Below, piece after piece: positions 10,532 to 22,942 of a stretch of 64,000 nucleotides of DNA. Each line of letters starts with the position of its first letter. The stretch's first letter is position 1. The stretch is taken from the NCBI GenBank assembly GCA_030374805.1, contig JARGSG010000197.1, forward strand, positions 1,178,001 through 1,242,000, read 5' to 3'. A model generated the notes under the pieces. It was not told where the DNA came from. It ran no database searches and saw nothing but the letters and a program-made list of their open reading frames with translations. Source of the stretch: Gracilaria gracilis. Taxonomy: Eukaryota; Rhodophyta; Florideophyceae; Gracilariales; Gracilariaceae. Both the position numbers and the translations under genes were made by a program.

Positions 10532-11300
10532 TGTAGTGCAACGCCCTCTGATGGAGGTTTCTGACTACTTAGTCATATTCCGACATGTCGGACGGGTGCT
10601 CCCAATGGGAGTATATGAATAGTAACAACCACTGTAGTGGAAAGGACACGTGGGACACGGTTGAGCCAGGAGGTTGGCTACGTACACGTGGAACGGACGC
10701 CACGGCGCGTGGGTTATTACCACTATGCGTGGGCCTAATTTATTTAGTTTATTTAATTACTTGTTGGCGCGAGCTCGCTACTTAGCATGGCGGCGACCTC
10801 GCCGCCATGCACAGTAAAGTTCGGACAACCAGGGTTGGCTCTATACTTCTTCGCCTTCGGCGGTCATCGACTCCTTCCAGGAGAGAGGCTCCGTTGCCTA
10901 CGGGTAGTGTATTCTCCCTGCGTCACCTAAAAAGACCCATTCGTGGGAGTGTTTTCCGCTTGTGTCGCGTTCGACTCTGTACAGGGATAACCCCGGTGTT
11001 TACCGTAGCCGTTTTGCCCTTTACTCCTTTTCCTTCTTTCTATCCCCGGCTCTCGCGGATTCCCTTTCTTTCTTCCCACTTCCGTGGACTCGTGCCTCTC
11101 TCGGGGACCCGTTCACCCACACACGTGGTGCCAACTCCGATCCTTGCTCAACTCTCTACGCCCGTGGTGACGGCTTGGCCTCGGCTTAAACCCGACTTCG
11201 TCGTGCCTTGCCAGAGAGGCTCTGTCTGTTGACTACCCTCCTACGGAGGAAGATCTCGGACGTCTTCGTGGTGTCTTTCTGCCTCTGGCGTTGCACTACA
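10532..11300 (+). repeat. 5' LTR of element C
   Basis: Begins TGTAGTGCAACGCC and ends GGCGTTGCACTACA, a perfect 14-bp terminal inverted repeat. It matches 21191-21958 throughout with scattered differences. Confidence 0.95.
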
Positions 11301-11303
11301 AAG

Positions 11304-11323
11304 TGGTCTCCTGACCTAGAATC
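11304..11323 (+). other. Primer-binding site of element C
   Basis: TGGTCTCCTGACCTAGAATC starts three bases after the LTR. Nearly the same sequence follows the LTRs of D1 and D2 and, inverted, sits in E, so these families share one tRNA primer. Confidence 0.75.
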
Positions 11324-11420
11324 GGATATTTGGTTTAACACGTACACGTGTGTGTTTTCCCTCTTTGAGGTTTCGTTTCTACTTCTAGAAGTCTCCCGTT
11401 GTACGGTTGGTTGAGAAATT

Positions 11421-13619
11421 ATGTCTCGAAAACCGTCTGAGACGGAAGCTGCGTTTACTCGCAGTCGTTTCCACAGTGGTGGTGTCACTGGGGATGATCG
11501 GTTCGTCTCACGCATCCCCAGGCGTGCGGGCTCCACCCTTGGTGTGAATAATCCGTCCAAGAAGTCGGGCCAACAACCGGCGCACAGGACACTTCCCTTT
11601 GCCCCGTTGCTTCCCCCTACTGATGGTGCTGGTCCGGCCCCGGCCGTTGCTGCCGCAGCTCCGTCTGCCACGGCTACACCCGCATCCGCGGTGGTTCAGC
11701 CCCATCGGGAAAAGGACAACATCCCCCAGGGTATAGCTCTGGACGAGCAGTTGCGTCAGCTGCGCACTACTCACAACTCCCTTGTAGGGGTGCTCAACAT
11801 TATACGCTAACAGGCGGAAGACTCCCGTGCAATGGGTATTTCTGAGGATCTTCGTACGTTACGGTCCGACGTCAACAAAATGTTGGAGTGCTTTGGTCAA
11901 CCCGCCGCCTTCGTAGAAGGAAATCAGGATGGATTTGATCGTGTAAGAGACCGCCTGGAGATGCTGGAGCAAACCATTCCTATGGATGCTGCCACTCCGG
12001 TGGAGCCGGTCGCTGTATTGCACAGGGCCAAGAACTCGGCACGCGAGAAGAACCGGCGCAGGCGGAATGGCCAACAGTGCGATCAGGGTTCAGAGTCGTC
12101 GACTTCGTCGGATGCGGACCCGAACAATTCGGACAATGCTGACTCGTCAGATTCGTCGTCCGACGAAGACCATGCTATACGGGCGTCACGTTCTAAGCGG
12201 TCTGCAGTCACGCAAGGTGCGTTTCGTGCTCGTACAAAAAGACGGAAGCACGCGGGCTTGAAAGTCCTGAAGCCCACCAACCTTCTTTACGAGAAGCTGT
12301 TGTCATATCGGTATTACCGTTTGGAAGACTCCTCTTTGGATCGAACACTCCGTGGTACGAGCAAGGTGAAGGACTGCATCAAACGGATGCTGCTCTCGCT
12401 TCGTAACCAGATGTTTACTGGAGAAGACCCAATCTTGGTGCTAGATTTTTTCGCCCGCTTCGTCACGGAAGCCGATATACTCGGGATGAACGAGAGACAG
12501 GCCTACATTGCCTTATTGTATTTCTTACGTGGTGTGGCCGAGGACCAGTATCACTCTGTAAGAGGTTCTTCGCGGGCCTCCGAAGGAAGGGTTACTTGCT
12601 GGCCCGAAGCTGTGCAATACCTGCTACGTTCATACGCCACGAATGGTGCCATTCAGTCGGCGATACTCGCTTGGCGAGACACACGGCAAGTCTCAGGCGA
12701 GACGGAAACCGATTTTTCGGTACGCCTGAACAAGACTTTCCACCGTTGTGGTAATGTCTATCCCGCTACAGAGCGCTGTACAACGTTCATCGACGGACTC
12801 GACCCGGCTATCCGGACTTTGGTCGCCCGCTATCGCGAGGACAGGAGGAAGATCACCTACCTGGAGCTTATCCAGTATGCAAGAGCCCGAGGTGACTCCC
12901 TCCGCGCCAGAGCTTTGAGTACTCGGTCTAAGTCCTCCAAGGCGTTGTTGATAGAAATGAAATCCCCATCTCTATCGCTCGTCGTGGATGAAGCACCTCC
13001 GAAGGAGTACGATAACGTCCAGCTCGCCCACGGCGATATCGCCTCCATTCTGACAACAGACCTCCCGTCGACGACGGACGCCTCCTGCGAGACCGCTCAG
13101 GAAGGCACCGTGCTTTATGCCGATGCCCCCAGAGTTCGTGGGCCTTACATCCCGTACTCGAACGGAGGAACCCGCTTCCAACGCCCAGGATGGCAGGACA
13201 GCCGCCCAGTGGGACGTTTCACGGATATCCGGAGTGGGCCCCTTCGACAGGGTAGGCAAGCATTGATAGCGCGGATATGCCATTTCTGCTATATCCATGG
13301 TCACACGTCACCCCAGTGCCTCCTCTCCCTGAGAGACCTGGGCAAGGTGACGGTGAACTATGAGGCCCTCACTCCAGGGAAGAAGCGTTCCGTCGCAATG
13401 ACGCCGTATCTCCGGGCCAAGACGGACTTCGCCCACGTCGTACCGACAGCGCCGACATACCAGCGTGCTCCGGCACAGCCAGCTCATCCGGTAGCACCAG
13501 TACACCGCGTCATAGACGATCCAAACACCGCTGTTGCGGGACCCCGAGGCCAACGTACCCATGCACTCGTAATCGAGAGACCTGAGCAGCCGCCGCAGGC
13601 GGAAGCCCAGGGAAACTAA
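11421..13619 (+). pseudogene. gag: Element C gag (one in-frame stop)
   Basis: Starts at ATG 11421, 97 bp after the PBS. The frame is continuous to TAA 13617-13619 apart from a TAA at 11808-11810, giving 733 codons. N-terminal half is basic and Pro/Ala-rich, then comes an acidic Ser/Asp-rich stretch (SSTSSDADPNNSDNADSSDS), a capsid-like region (EDPILVLDFFARFV, YATNGAIQSAILAW, FHRCGNVYPATE) and a proper CCHC knuckle CHFCYIHGHTSPQC near residue 620. Much of the capsid part resembles gag of D and E (shared RCGNVF/Y). Forms the particle and binds RNA. One base change would remove the only stop. Confidence 0.88.
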
Positions 13620-13644
13620 ACGAGGGAGTCTCCCAGTCGGGAGA
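13610..13644 (+). promoter_or_regulatory. Programmed -1 frameshift signal between gag and pol of element C
   Basis: GGGAAAC (13610-13616) in gag phase abuts the gag stop TAA, exactly as in element B; the shared string GGGAAACTAAAC spans 13610-13621. A 6-bp hairpin TCTCCC-AGTC-GGGAGA lies at 13629-13644, 12 nt downstream, and a competing GGGAG/CTCCC pairing overlaps it. Slipping back one base enters the protease frame (GKLNEGVSQ...). Confidence 0.75.
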
Positions 13645-16600
13645 GATGTCCTCAGAGCAGAGGCTGCCGACGTCCGAGGCGACGCCGCCTCGCTCCCCGG
13701 TGAATATCCTTTCGAGGAAAGACACCGCTGAAGCGGACTCGGAACACTTGGGTGTTCTTCGTCGACCGTGGGTACGGGTGAAGAAAAACCGGTTCCCAGA
13801 TAGACTCCTCGTGATGGCCAAGCGTAACTATAAAGTTCACGCTGACCTTGGCCTCGGTACCCAGTTTATGGTGCGCATTCTCACGGTATGAGACACCGGT
13901 GCAGGGCCAAACTCCATCGTGGAGTCTCTCCTGCCACCGCTGGTGCGGACACGTATTCGCCGCGAGTCAACGCCCGAAGTCGCCGTCGCGAATAACAACC
14001 CGTTAACAACGGTGGGAACAATCGACTTAGTCGTGCGTTTGGGGACCTCCGTGGTCAAGCTCGACTTTGTGGTATGTCGGTCATTGGCTGCCCCAGTTAT
14101 TTTGGGATGTGATTACTGCGAAAGATTCGTCGACGCAATCAGACCCCGCCTCAGGCGTGTGGAATTCGAAGACGGTTCGTCGGTCCCGATAGTTTTTCGG
14201 CCGCGGAAGCGTGCATCGAGGAAACAAGTTCCACTACCTGGTGCGCAGGAACCACAACCGGCGACTCGCGAGTCCACAAAACTCCGCGTTGCAGCGTCGA
14301 TATGCATTCCACCAGAATCCCAAGTAATAGTGCAGGTCCATTCCCGTCAACACGGTCTTCGAGTTATTCAACCCTTACCCTCGTTGTACGAGAAGTATCA
14401 ACTAGCTATTGCGAATGGCGTTGTGCACGTCCCACCGGATATTCCATTTCGGATACTTGTGGCCAACCTTGGCAAGACCCCCAGTACCTGGTAAAAAACC
14501 AAGTCATTGGATCGGTTACACCGCACCCACTCACGATGCTCCCAACCCAGATGACGACCGCCGATCTGCTCGGATTGATATCCTCGAAGGAGGGAATCGA
14601 TTCGGGACACCCCGACGTTCCGTCTAAAGAGGGGAAAGATACTGCCGTTTCAACGAAGAATTTACCGAGTAACTGAGAAACCGCACCTGCATCCAATACG
14701 AAGAAACATGGCCCCACGAGCTGTGACCGGGTTGACCCCGTGAAGGCCCTTGAAGAGCCCGATCTCGCCCACGTGCCGGAATCACACCGTGAACGTCTGA
14801 GAGACATTTTACGGGAATTTACCTCAATTTGAGATGGATCTCTTGGTGAGATAAATACAACGGAACACCGGATTGATTTGCTACCGGACGCGCGACCCGT
14901 TTCGCAACCCCCTTACAGGGCAGGACCGAAGGCTCGGGAAGAGGAGCAGTTCCAAGTGGACAAGATGCTCCGCGCAGTCGTGATTGAGCCCGCTCAGTCA
15001 CCCTGGGCGTCCCCAGCAGTACTGGCATTCAAGGCCGACGGACCTTGGATGTTCTGTGTCGACTACCACCGGCTCAATGCCGTAACGATCAGGGACACGT
15101 ACCCAATCCCTCGCATCGACGAGTGCATCGATTCGCTCGGAAATGCAACCGTATTCACGGCATTGGACGCCAATTGGGGATATTGGCAAGTCCCCGTAAT
15201 GGAGGAAGACTGCGATAAGACGGCGTTTGTATGCCACTCTGGATCTTTCCGCTTCAAGCGTACGCCGTTTGGTCTTACCAACGCCCTCGCTACATTTCAG
15301 CGTGCTACCGACATCTTGTTGAACCGCTTTAAGTGGGAGACGTGTCTATTTCACCCAGATGACATAATTGACTTCTCCAGTAATCTGGACTATCATCTCA
15401 CCCACGTAAGGGAGGTAATGACCACACTGCGTGACGCAGGAATTTCCCTCAAGCTGAGGAAGTGTGAATTCTTCACAGACACCGTGAAGTACCTGGGCCA
15501 TGTTATCCGTCCAGGACGGTTGTCGATCTAGGAAGCTCGAGTGAAGTCCCTTGCCGAGGCGAAGGAACCGCGAACCCAAACGGAATTGCGCTCCTTCTTG
15601 GGATTGGTCAACGTCTACCGACGGTTCGTCCCGAATTTCTCCGATATCGCGGCACCCCTCAACGCACTACTGCGGAAAGGCCAGCCACCGAGAATGGTAC
15701 CCTTCACGCCTGTCCAGACAGAGGCGTTTAACTCCTTAAAGGAGGATGTCACATCTACTCCGATTCTATCGTTGCCAAAACCCGGACTACCGTACTCCGT
15801 GGACACGGATTCGAGCGACTACCAAGTGGGTTGTGCTCTTTTCCAAACCACCCCCGAAGGGGAACGTAAGCTCATTGGTTACTGGTCACGTTCGCTCAAC
15901 GTTAATGAACGGAATTAATCCGTTTCGAAGAAAGAGTGCCTCGCCGTTGTGTGGGGCCTGGCAACTCTTCGCCCCTATCTTATGGGTGTGCACTTCACCG
16001 TGTACACGGATCATTACTCGCTGAGGTGGTTAATGAACATCTCTGACCCGTCGGGACGCCTCATGCGATGCAGGCTCCGCCTAGCGAAAATCGAATTTCA
16101 AGTCGTGTATAAGAAGGGAGCGCTGAACAAGCAAGCCGACGCACTGTCGAGATTACCCACGAATGGAGAAGCCTTCCCCTCGGGAGACTATTAGATCCCT
16201 TGTTTCGTCGCTGACGAGGTGTACATGGAAGATCCGGAAGGTGAACTCGACATTTGGCCACGAGACTGGGAATTCGACGATGAATTGGACGAACTACTCG
16301 TGGCAAACGAGAATGGGGCTGACAAGCCCCTACCGGGGAATTTTATCCCGGTAACACCGGAGGAAATGATCCGAGAACAACACGGCGACCCGTTCTGCGT
16401 GCGCATTCGTGCCCGTTTAAACGGAGGTGCAACCTTCTCATTTGAGGTTACTGGCGTCGGCTATCTCATTAGAACGGTCGAGTCTAACCCACAAGTGGTG
16501 GTGCCTCACACGCTGCAGGCGCGGGTACTCCAACTGTCGCATTACGCGAGGTTGAGTGGCCACGCAGGTGAACGGAAGTTATACTTAACCCTGAGAAGAA

Positions 16601-18991
16601 AATTTTACTGGCCCGCCATGGCGGTCGATTGCTACGCAACGGTGCGGCTCTGCACTGAATGGGCGAGAAACCGGGTTAAACTCCGGAAGAACTCAAAGAA
16701 GATGATATTATTCCCCGCAGGGGCGCCCCTTGAGTTTCTTGCAATCGATATACTCGGACCCCTCCTGACGACCCGGAGAGGTCACAAGTTTTGCTCGTAA
16801 TAACGGATTGTTTCTCGAAGCTGGTTCGAACTGTCCCTCTGAAGAGGATCACCGCTTTCACGGTTGCCCAGGCTTTCGTGAAGCACTGGATTTTCGTCTA
16901 CGGTCCGCCGGTTCAGGTACTCTCCGATAACGGGAAACAGTTATCATCGCGGTTTTTCCAGGATGTATGCAGCATCCTGGATGTAAAGAACCTGTTCAAT
17001 ACAACCTACCATCCCCAGTGTAATGGGAAAGTCGAACGGTTCAACCAAACGATGCTAGCATCTCTCCGTTCTTACGTGGGCGATCACCCAAAGACATGGG
17101 ACCTGTACACTGACGCGCTGACACTCGCGTACAACACGCAGGTACATATAATTACCGGTGTTTCACCGTTCGAGTTAGTGCGCTCCCGTACACCTCCGTC
17201 AGTGGCGTTGAAAGCACAGCCTACGCTAGGTGATATCCTCTTTGTGGGTGACTACCGCCAGAAATGGAAGCAATGGCTATCCAAGTTGGTACCCGCCACT
17301 CGCCAATCTATGCCGAGGGCTTAAGCCACTTACAAGCGTGATTTCGATGCTCGCCTGCGAGGAATTAACACACCGCCAGTTAAGGCGGGTACCTACTTCT
17401 TTTTACGGAAGGAACACTATAACCCTGATAGAGAGAAACGCCATAGGCTCTCGCCCGTGGCGGATGGACCATTCAAGATAATCTCCGTCGCGGCAGACCC
17501 AGTGGTACTGGAAATCATGGACGCGCATGAGCGGATCTCCCTCGATCGCGTGATCTTGGCCCTACCACCCTCGTCTAAGGTCGCGCTGGCACCTGCCAGC
17601 CCCGTGTCTACGGAATCAAAACCCCAGAACCAATCGTGCTGAATCGCCCGCTGATTCTACCACACCCGAACCGGGGACTGTCAGACCTACCGATGGAATC
17701 GGAAAAACTGATGATATCCGAAAACATTGTTGGCCAGAATGGCCATTCTTCTGTTTAACCCGCTCGCGGGGACTCTACCCGCGTAGCAAAACGCTCTACC
17801 CCATCTCTCGCCGCTTCCTCTAAGGAGTAGGAGGAGGTCACTTCTGCTGGAGGTAATCCGCCGTCGCAACGGGAAGAAGACATTTGTGGTACACGGCAGG
17901 TTGTTGCCACACCGGAAATCCCGTCAGATACGCCGCTGCAGGTGCAAAAGCTACACACTGAAGTGGACAGAACAACCACACCCTTGCCCAAGGCGAGCCG
18001 TGATCGTGTCCTGGTACAAGCTTAGCTTGGCTGTAAGGAACCAACCACACCGGGGACGGCTCCGAACAATCGGTCGCACGCGCCCACCTCGACGGCGGAC
18101 GCGGCGCTGAAACCCCCCGCTGGACGCCGGGCGGCAACCCCTGTACAAAGGTTGGACGATACCGCAAAGCCACGCACGGTTGTGGAAGTTCCGAGTGTCT
18201 CGGTAGACCCTGGCATCTTCGCCAGACGGAAATTGGTCACCCGGGAAGATGTTCGCGTCATGGACGGCGAGGACACGCCATTCGAGGCAGAAATTCCCCA
18301 AGTAATGGGTGTGGCTCGCGCTGCAACCATCACTGCTGGAAGTCCCACGAGGAGCCCGGAGTCACCGGAGGTAACCGTTCGGAACGGATCGCCACGGCGG
18401 CGCCACATGGCACGCCCCGGAAAGAACACCCTGTCCAGGGAGACGGATCGCCCCACGGCGCCTCACGGCCACAGTTCGGGGAAGTCACGTGCAAGAACGG
18501 AAGGCGCGCGTGACGCTGCACCACTCGCAGCGCAACGCGGGAAAGCCGCGACGATCCCGTCAGAACTACCGTCGGTACGGGTTAAATCACGCAGACTTGC
18601 GGTCCGTCCCGAAGCACGCAGACTTGAAGTACGCTCACCGGTACGCACACCGGTGCATTCACCTCCACGGAAAACCACTTGGTCAACCGCGACGAGCGTA
18701 TGGATACCCGATCCGGGAAATTCCCCTTCGCAGGGCGATGAGCGCACAGACGTGACGAAGACTAGGCAAGGCCGGCAGGTGTACTTACAAGAGCACATCA
18801 TGGACCAAATTGTCGTGCATTCCTGGAATCAGGAGGGTATACTACGCTACCACGTCCGTTGGCACGGGTATGATCCGGCTCAGGACACCGCCGAGCCGAT
18901 CGAGCATCTCCCACGTTCAAAGGTGGTTCAGTATCACCGTCGAACGGGAACAGCCCCACCAGCTACGCTGGGAAGTGCCCAAGTGGAATGA
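13620..18991 (+). pseudogene. pol: Element C pol (heavily broken)
   Basis: In the -1 frame relative to gag. The protease site DTGAGPN at 13892 is directly preceded by a TGA (13889-13891). After a shift near 14490 the RT frame (14878-15531) has DDYHRLNA-like and TPFGLTNA motifs, but the catalytic loop reads HPDDIID instead of YxDD. Stops at 15529, 15916, 16192 and 17322 break the RT/RNase H/integrase frame, with a further shift at about 16788. Integrase keeps Asp in AIDILG and SDNGKQ and Glu in GKVERF. A C-terminal chromodomain (RYHVRWHGYDPAQDT, about 18840-18900) ends at TGA 18989-18991, in another frame. All domains are recognisable but none could be made intact. Confidence 0.88.
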
Positions 18992-19415
18992 GGGAGAACC
19001 GTGGAAACGGGAAGAGTTGAAGATGAAGAAATCAGGCCAGGGGCGGGAAGAGATCACCGCTCATGCGCTGATACTCCGACCATGGTCGTGCATAATGTTT
19101 CGCGAACATACCCGAGGGGGGTTTCACCCAGCTTGCTGGTCATTACGTGGCAAGCACGTTTTTCCCTGTCTGGAGGGTGTGCATTTCCGCGCGCACTGCG
19201 TGAAGGAGCCGGTTTACTACCGGTGACTACAAGAACGCGTCATAGACGGAAGGAACCCACAAGCAGGTGGTTTTTATTTCTACTCTTCGGACCCAATCTT
19301 ACTGGCTATGGCCACTCCCCTCGCTCGCAGGCTGGGCACCGCTGAGGCGTTGCGCCAGAGCTTCCCGCATTGCGGATAAGTCGCCGGTCGCCGTATCGGC
19401 GCCGATCCCCACCTC
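18992..19415. other. Element C spacer between pol and the antisense gene
   Basis: About 420 bp between the two convergent 3' ends. No supported coding frame. Presumably holds terminator or poly(A) signals for both strands, though I see no clear one. Confidence 0.4.
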
Positions 19416-21134
19416 TCAGAGGAACTGCGCGATGACGGCACCGGGATTCGCGCCCGTCTGGGGAGTATTCCTGGCAGCCGCCGAGGAAGAAGTCGGAACA
19501 GCCAAAGCTGACGCCGACGCCGCAGCAGCGGGCTCAGACTCCTGTGGAACATGTTCTTCACTCTCTGGAGGAGTGCCGACAACCATCGCGTTGTCATCAC
19601 CGCCCGCCACGTCGGATGCGTTGTCCAACATGGGTCCATTTTCCCCGCTAGAGCGGTAATACTCGTCCGAGTCGACAAACCCAATCGAATGACCATCTGG
19701 GATTTCCCTTAGAGCATTCCGGCGTTCTGCCGCTTCATCAGCGGAAATCTCCTGTTGTTCCCAGGGATCGAAGTACACGAAATCCCTCGCCAAGGCGGTA
19801 TTGCGCCCCAGACCTGGGCCATGTCCACCGCCACCGGTGAGCCGGCCACTCTGCCCGATCGGGACCGCTTTCCAGTCAATACTGTCGATATAGTCGAGTA
19901 ACTCGAGGACTTCTTCGCCGTTAGCCTGACCCCCAAGGGGGATGGTTATGTCGAGTTGACGGATACCAGCCCGCATGCGCGGAGGAAGGAACCACAGTCT
20001 GTACTGGTCGTAACCCTCACTGAGGATGTACGCCGCAGCGCGGACGGCCCACTCGGTGACTAAAACCGACCAAAGCCCGCTACGCGGTTCCAATAGGAGG
20101 TATGACCCTAAATAGGTGAACACCGGTGGCAGCTCTATGTAGCACCCCCGGCATGCCTCGAGCTGAGCCCACCAGGCTGGCAGAGGGACGTAACGACCTT
20201 GTCGGTGAGCGGGAGCAATACGCTCCAACTCCACGTTTTGATATGGAACAAAGTACCCGAACCGGGAACGGCAGCGACGCTCGAAGGGGATGAATTCCTG
20301 AAGGAAGGAGGACCGGTAACGACGCGCGAGATAGCGGAATTCGGCCCGAATGATCGGTCGTTGCCAGCACAAGGGTTCCTGCCGGATAACCGTGAATCCT
20401 GGCCAAACGAAATTCTCCAACGGCGACAGCCGGTCGCAATAGCTCATCTCCCCGCGGGTTCGGTACTGCTCGACTTGGAACCTCATCTCTTGCGGGATGA
20501 AGAACTCGAACGGAGCCCGGCTCTGCCGTTGGTGTCCAATCCACACCAGCGCGGCATGAGCCTGAGCTCGGGACTCGCCCGCGTAGCGAAGAACCTGGTG
20601 TGCAGGTATGGCAACCCGCCGGCGCCAATCCTACGAAGTGGTGACGATAGCCGGCAGGTCCCCGGGAAGGCGCTCATTGCCATCGACGTACTGGGAAATC
20701 AGCTCGTGGTCGAACACCGAGATTGGGTGGAACCACGGCGCAAGCCGGAGGCGCATAGCCTGTTGCCGATTGTTCGGGTTGAGCCCCACGAGGGAGGCGT
20801 AGGACGGCCAATTGCCACCCGCCCCGGAGCCGGTTGACGCCCCAACTTGGGAAGGGATCGCCACCGTCCCGGACGAATGTCTCTGGTTTGCACCAGTCTG
20901 TTGCCCGCCTTGCGGTAAGAGCACGGAACGGAAGCCGGTGAATCCCCCTGTATGGGGTTGCTGAGAGCCACTCATGGTGAGGGCGATGACAGGGGTCGGA
21001 GGAGCGTTGTAGTTGGTGACCGAAGTGTCGGGAAGAGATGCTGGAGCAATGGTGACTGCGGGTGCAGGGGTGTGCGTTGGTGGAAAACGAGAAGTTGCCG
21101 GCGAGCCGGGAGAGGGCGTGCTTTTATCCTCCAT
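19416..21134 (-). pseudogene. Antisense accessory gene of element C (unknown family, one stop)
   Basis: Runs opposite to gag-pol from ATG 21134, 57 bp inside the 3' LTR edge, to a TAA at 19416-19418. The 573-codon frame has one stop at 20631-20633. The first 150 residues are Pro/Thr/Ser-rich. The middle holds motifs shared with the antisense genes of E and D2: PYQNVELERIAPAHRQGRY, PPVFTYLGSYLL, VTEWAVRAAAYIL and YIDSIDW. The tail is acidic then Ala/Ser-rich. No signal peptide, no transmembrane run and no catalytic motif I recognise. It is not RT, RNase H or an env I know. Its promoter would lie in or next to the 3' LTR, reading inwards. Confidence 0.75.
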
Positions 21135-21190
21135 GGTTACCGCCGTCGTTTCCCTCTGTGAGGTGATACTTCCGCCTAAGGAGGGAGATA

Positions 21191-21958
21191 TGTAGTGCAA
21201 CGCCCTCTGAGGGAGGTTTCTGACTACTTAGTCATATTCCGACATGTCGGACGGGTGCTCCCAATGGGAGTATATGAATAGTAACAACCACTGTAGTGGA
21301 AAGGACACGTGGGACACGGTTGAGCCAGGAGGTTGGCCACGTACACGTGGAACGGACGCCACGGCGCGTGGGTAATTACCACTATGCGTGGGCCTAATTT
21401 ATTTAGTTTATTTAATTACTTGTTGGCGCGAGCTCGCTACTTAGCATGGCGGCGACCTCGCCGCCATGCACAGTAAAGTTCAGACAACCAGGGTTGGCTC
21501 TATACTTCTTCGCCTTCGGCGGTCATCGACTCCTTCCAGGAGAGAGGCTCCGTTGCCTACGGGTAGTATATCCTCCCTGCGTCACCTAACAGGACCCATT
21601 CGTGGGAGTGTTTTCCGCTTGTGTCGCGTTCGAACCTGTACAGGGAAAACCCCGGTGTTTACCGTGGCCTTTTGCCCTTCACTCCTTTTCCTTCTTTCCA
21701 TCCCCCGCTCTCGCGGATTTCTTTTCTCTTTTCTCACTTCCGTGGACTCGTGCCTCTCTCGAGGACCCGTTCACCCACACACGTGGTGCCAACACCGATC
21801 CTTGTTCAACTCTCTACGCCCGTCGTGACGGCTTGGCCGCGGCTTACACCCGACTTCGTCGTGCCTTGCCAGAGAGGCTCTGTCGGCTGACTACCCTCCT
21901 ACGGAGGAAGGTCTAGGACGTCTTCGTGGTGTCTTTCCGCCTCTGGAGTTGCACTGCA
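21191..21958 (+). repeat. 3' LTR of element C
   Basis: 768-bp partner of 10532-11300, starting TGTAGTGCAACGCC and ending GTTGCACTGCA. A purine tract AAGGAGGGAGATA (21178-21190) precedes it and fits a polypurine tract. Scattered substitutions separate the two LTRs. Confidence 0.95.
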
Positions 21959-21963
21959 CAAAG
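21959..21963. repeat. Target-site duplication of element C, right copy (CAAAG)
   Basis: CAAAG immediately after the 3' LTR, identical to 10527-10531. Confidence 0.9.
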
Positions 21964-22014
21964 AGCATCATTTGTCTTTTTGTTCGCTGCTTTTCAAACT
22001 GTTCCTATAAGGCC

Positions 22015-22219
22015 CTTTCTACATATGGACATGGACATGCGTTTTTGGCACTGTACCTGACAAAAATTGAAAATTAATATATATTTACAAAGCCAAAATT
22101 TAAAAACAAATCTGATAGAACGATTATGCATTGTCTCTTCCGTGGGATCGCTTTTGAGCGACCCCAAAATTGTAGACAATGGACAATTTAGATTTTTGTC
22201 CATGTCCATGTGTAGAGAG
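22015..22219. mobile_element. 205-bp hairpin element, MITE-like
   Basis: The first 23 bases (22015-22037, containing GGACATGGACA) and the last 23 (22197-22219, containing TGTCCATGTCC) are inverted copies with 21 of 23 matching. The interior is AT-rich and has no coding frame. Short size, terminal inverted repeats and lack of genes fit a MITE. I see no clear target-site duplication, and the parent transposon is not in the window. Confidence 0.6.
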
Positions 22220-22414
22220 TGCCTACGAATCCTTAGTATTTAACGAATATGTCACCTAGTATTTCACTGGCCTATTTCGCCCTGCCATCATCCACCACAA
22301 CAATCATCTCGTCCACAAATGCGATAAAATACTGTTCCGCTCTAATATACGGACAGGTTTGGCCAAATAGACAGAATTCATGGAGTGGAACTATCCCCGT
22401 CTTACGGAATTCAG

Positions 22415-22937
22415 CTACAATATTGAAATGGGTAAAGGGATGCTGTCATATCCGCAAGTAATCCTACTGCAGACGTCAAACTCATTAAATACATGATGCG
22501 GTGCAATTTCTTTAACCATATTATCAGTGAGTTCGTGAAAATTGGCTTTTAATGGAGATAAAACGCCAATGTCGATGGGTTGAGTGGTTCCGCTGGTGTG
22601 CGCTGGTAAGACATAAACAATAACTTCCGCGGCTCTAAACATTTCCAGCACTGGAATAAATAGGTTTGAACGATATCCATCATATACCAACAAGATCTTT
22701 CGATTGCTTCGACGCTCATCTTCATTTTCTTCAATAAACCCGTAGCCTATTGTTTGAAGTTTTCTGAATCCACTGCCACGACTTCTTTGCTCATACCGAC
22801 AAGAGTTCTACAAGGCTAACACTCTAAGATGGATTCGACGAACTTCCCAGATGGGTCTAACCGATGTTGATACTGTCTAATGCGAAACTTGGTGCCCTGC
22901 ATGGTGAATAACGGCCTGCCAAGCTCTCCATTACCAT
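22415..22937 (-). pseudogene. Transposase 2, C-terminal half (pogo/DDE_1-like), split by element D1
   Basis: Continues in phase from 32594 after removing D1 and one GAACG copy (...VLASV|HGNGELGRP...). After a few broken frames the DDE_1 tail is clear: LLVYDGYRSNLFIPVLEMF-like second Asp, VLPAHTSGTTQPIDIGVL with the third Asp, then a short tail ending at 22415. It is a different lineage from transposase 1, which has EYGA and GLPAHTSHRTQ at the same places. The TAG within the junction region and the shift before YDGYRS mark it as dead. Confidence 0.75.
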
Positions 22938-22942
22938 GAACG
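22938..22942. repeat. Target-site duplication of element D1, left copy (GAACG)
   Basis: GAACG directly before the LTR at 22943, repeated at 32589-32593. Confidence 0.88.

Larger units (their letters stand above)
10532..21958 (+). mobile_element. Element C, Ty3/gypsy retrotransposon with antisense accessory gene (11,427 bp)
   Basis: 769-bp and 768-bp LTRs, PBS, gag, -1 frameshift signal, pol with C-terminal chromodomain, then a minus-strand accessory gene before the 3' LTR, all within perfect CAAAG duplications. Pol has at least six in-frame stops and several shifts, so the copy is long dead. Confidence 0.95.
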
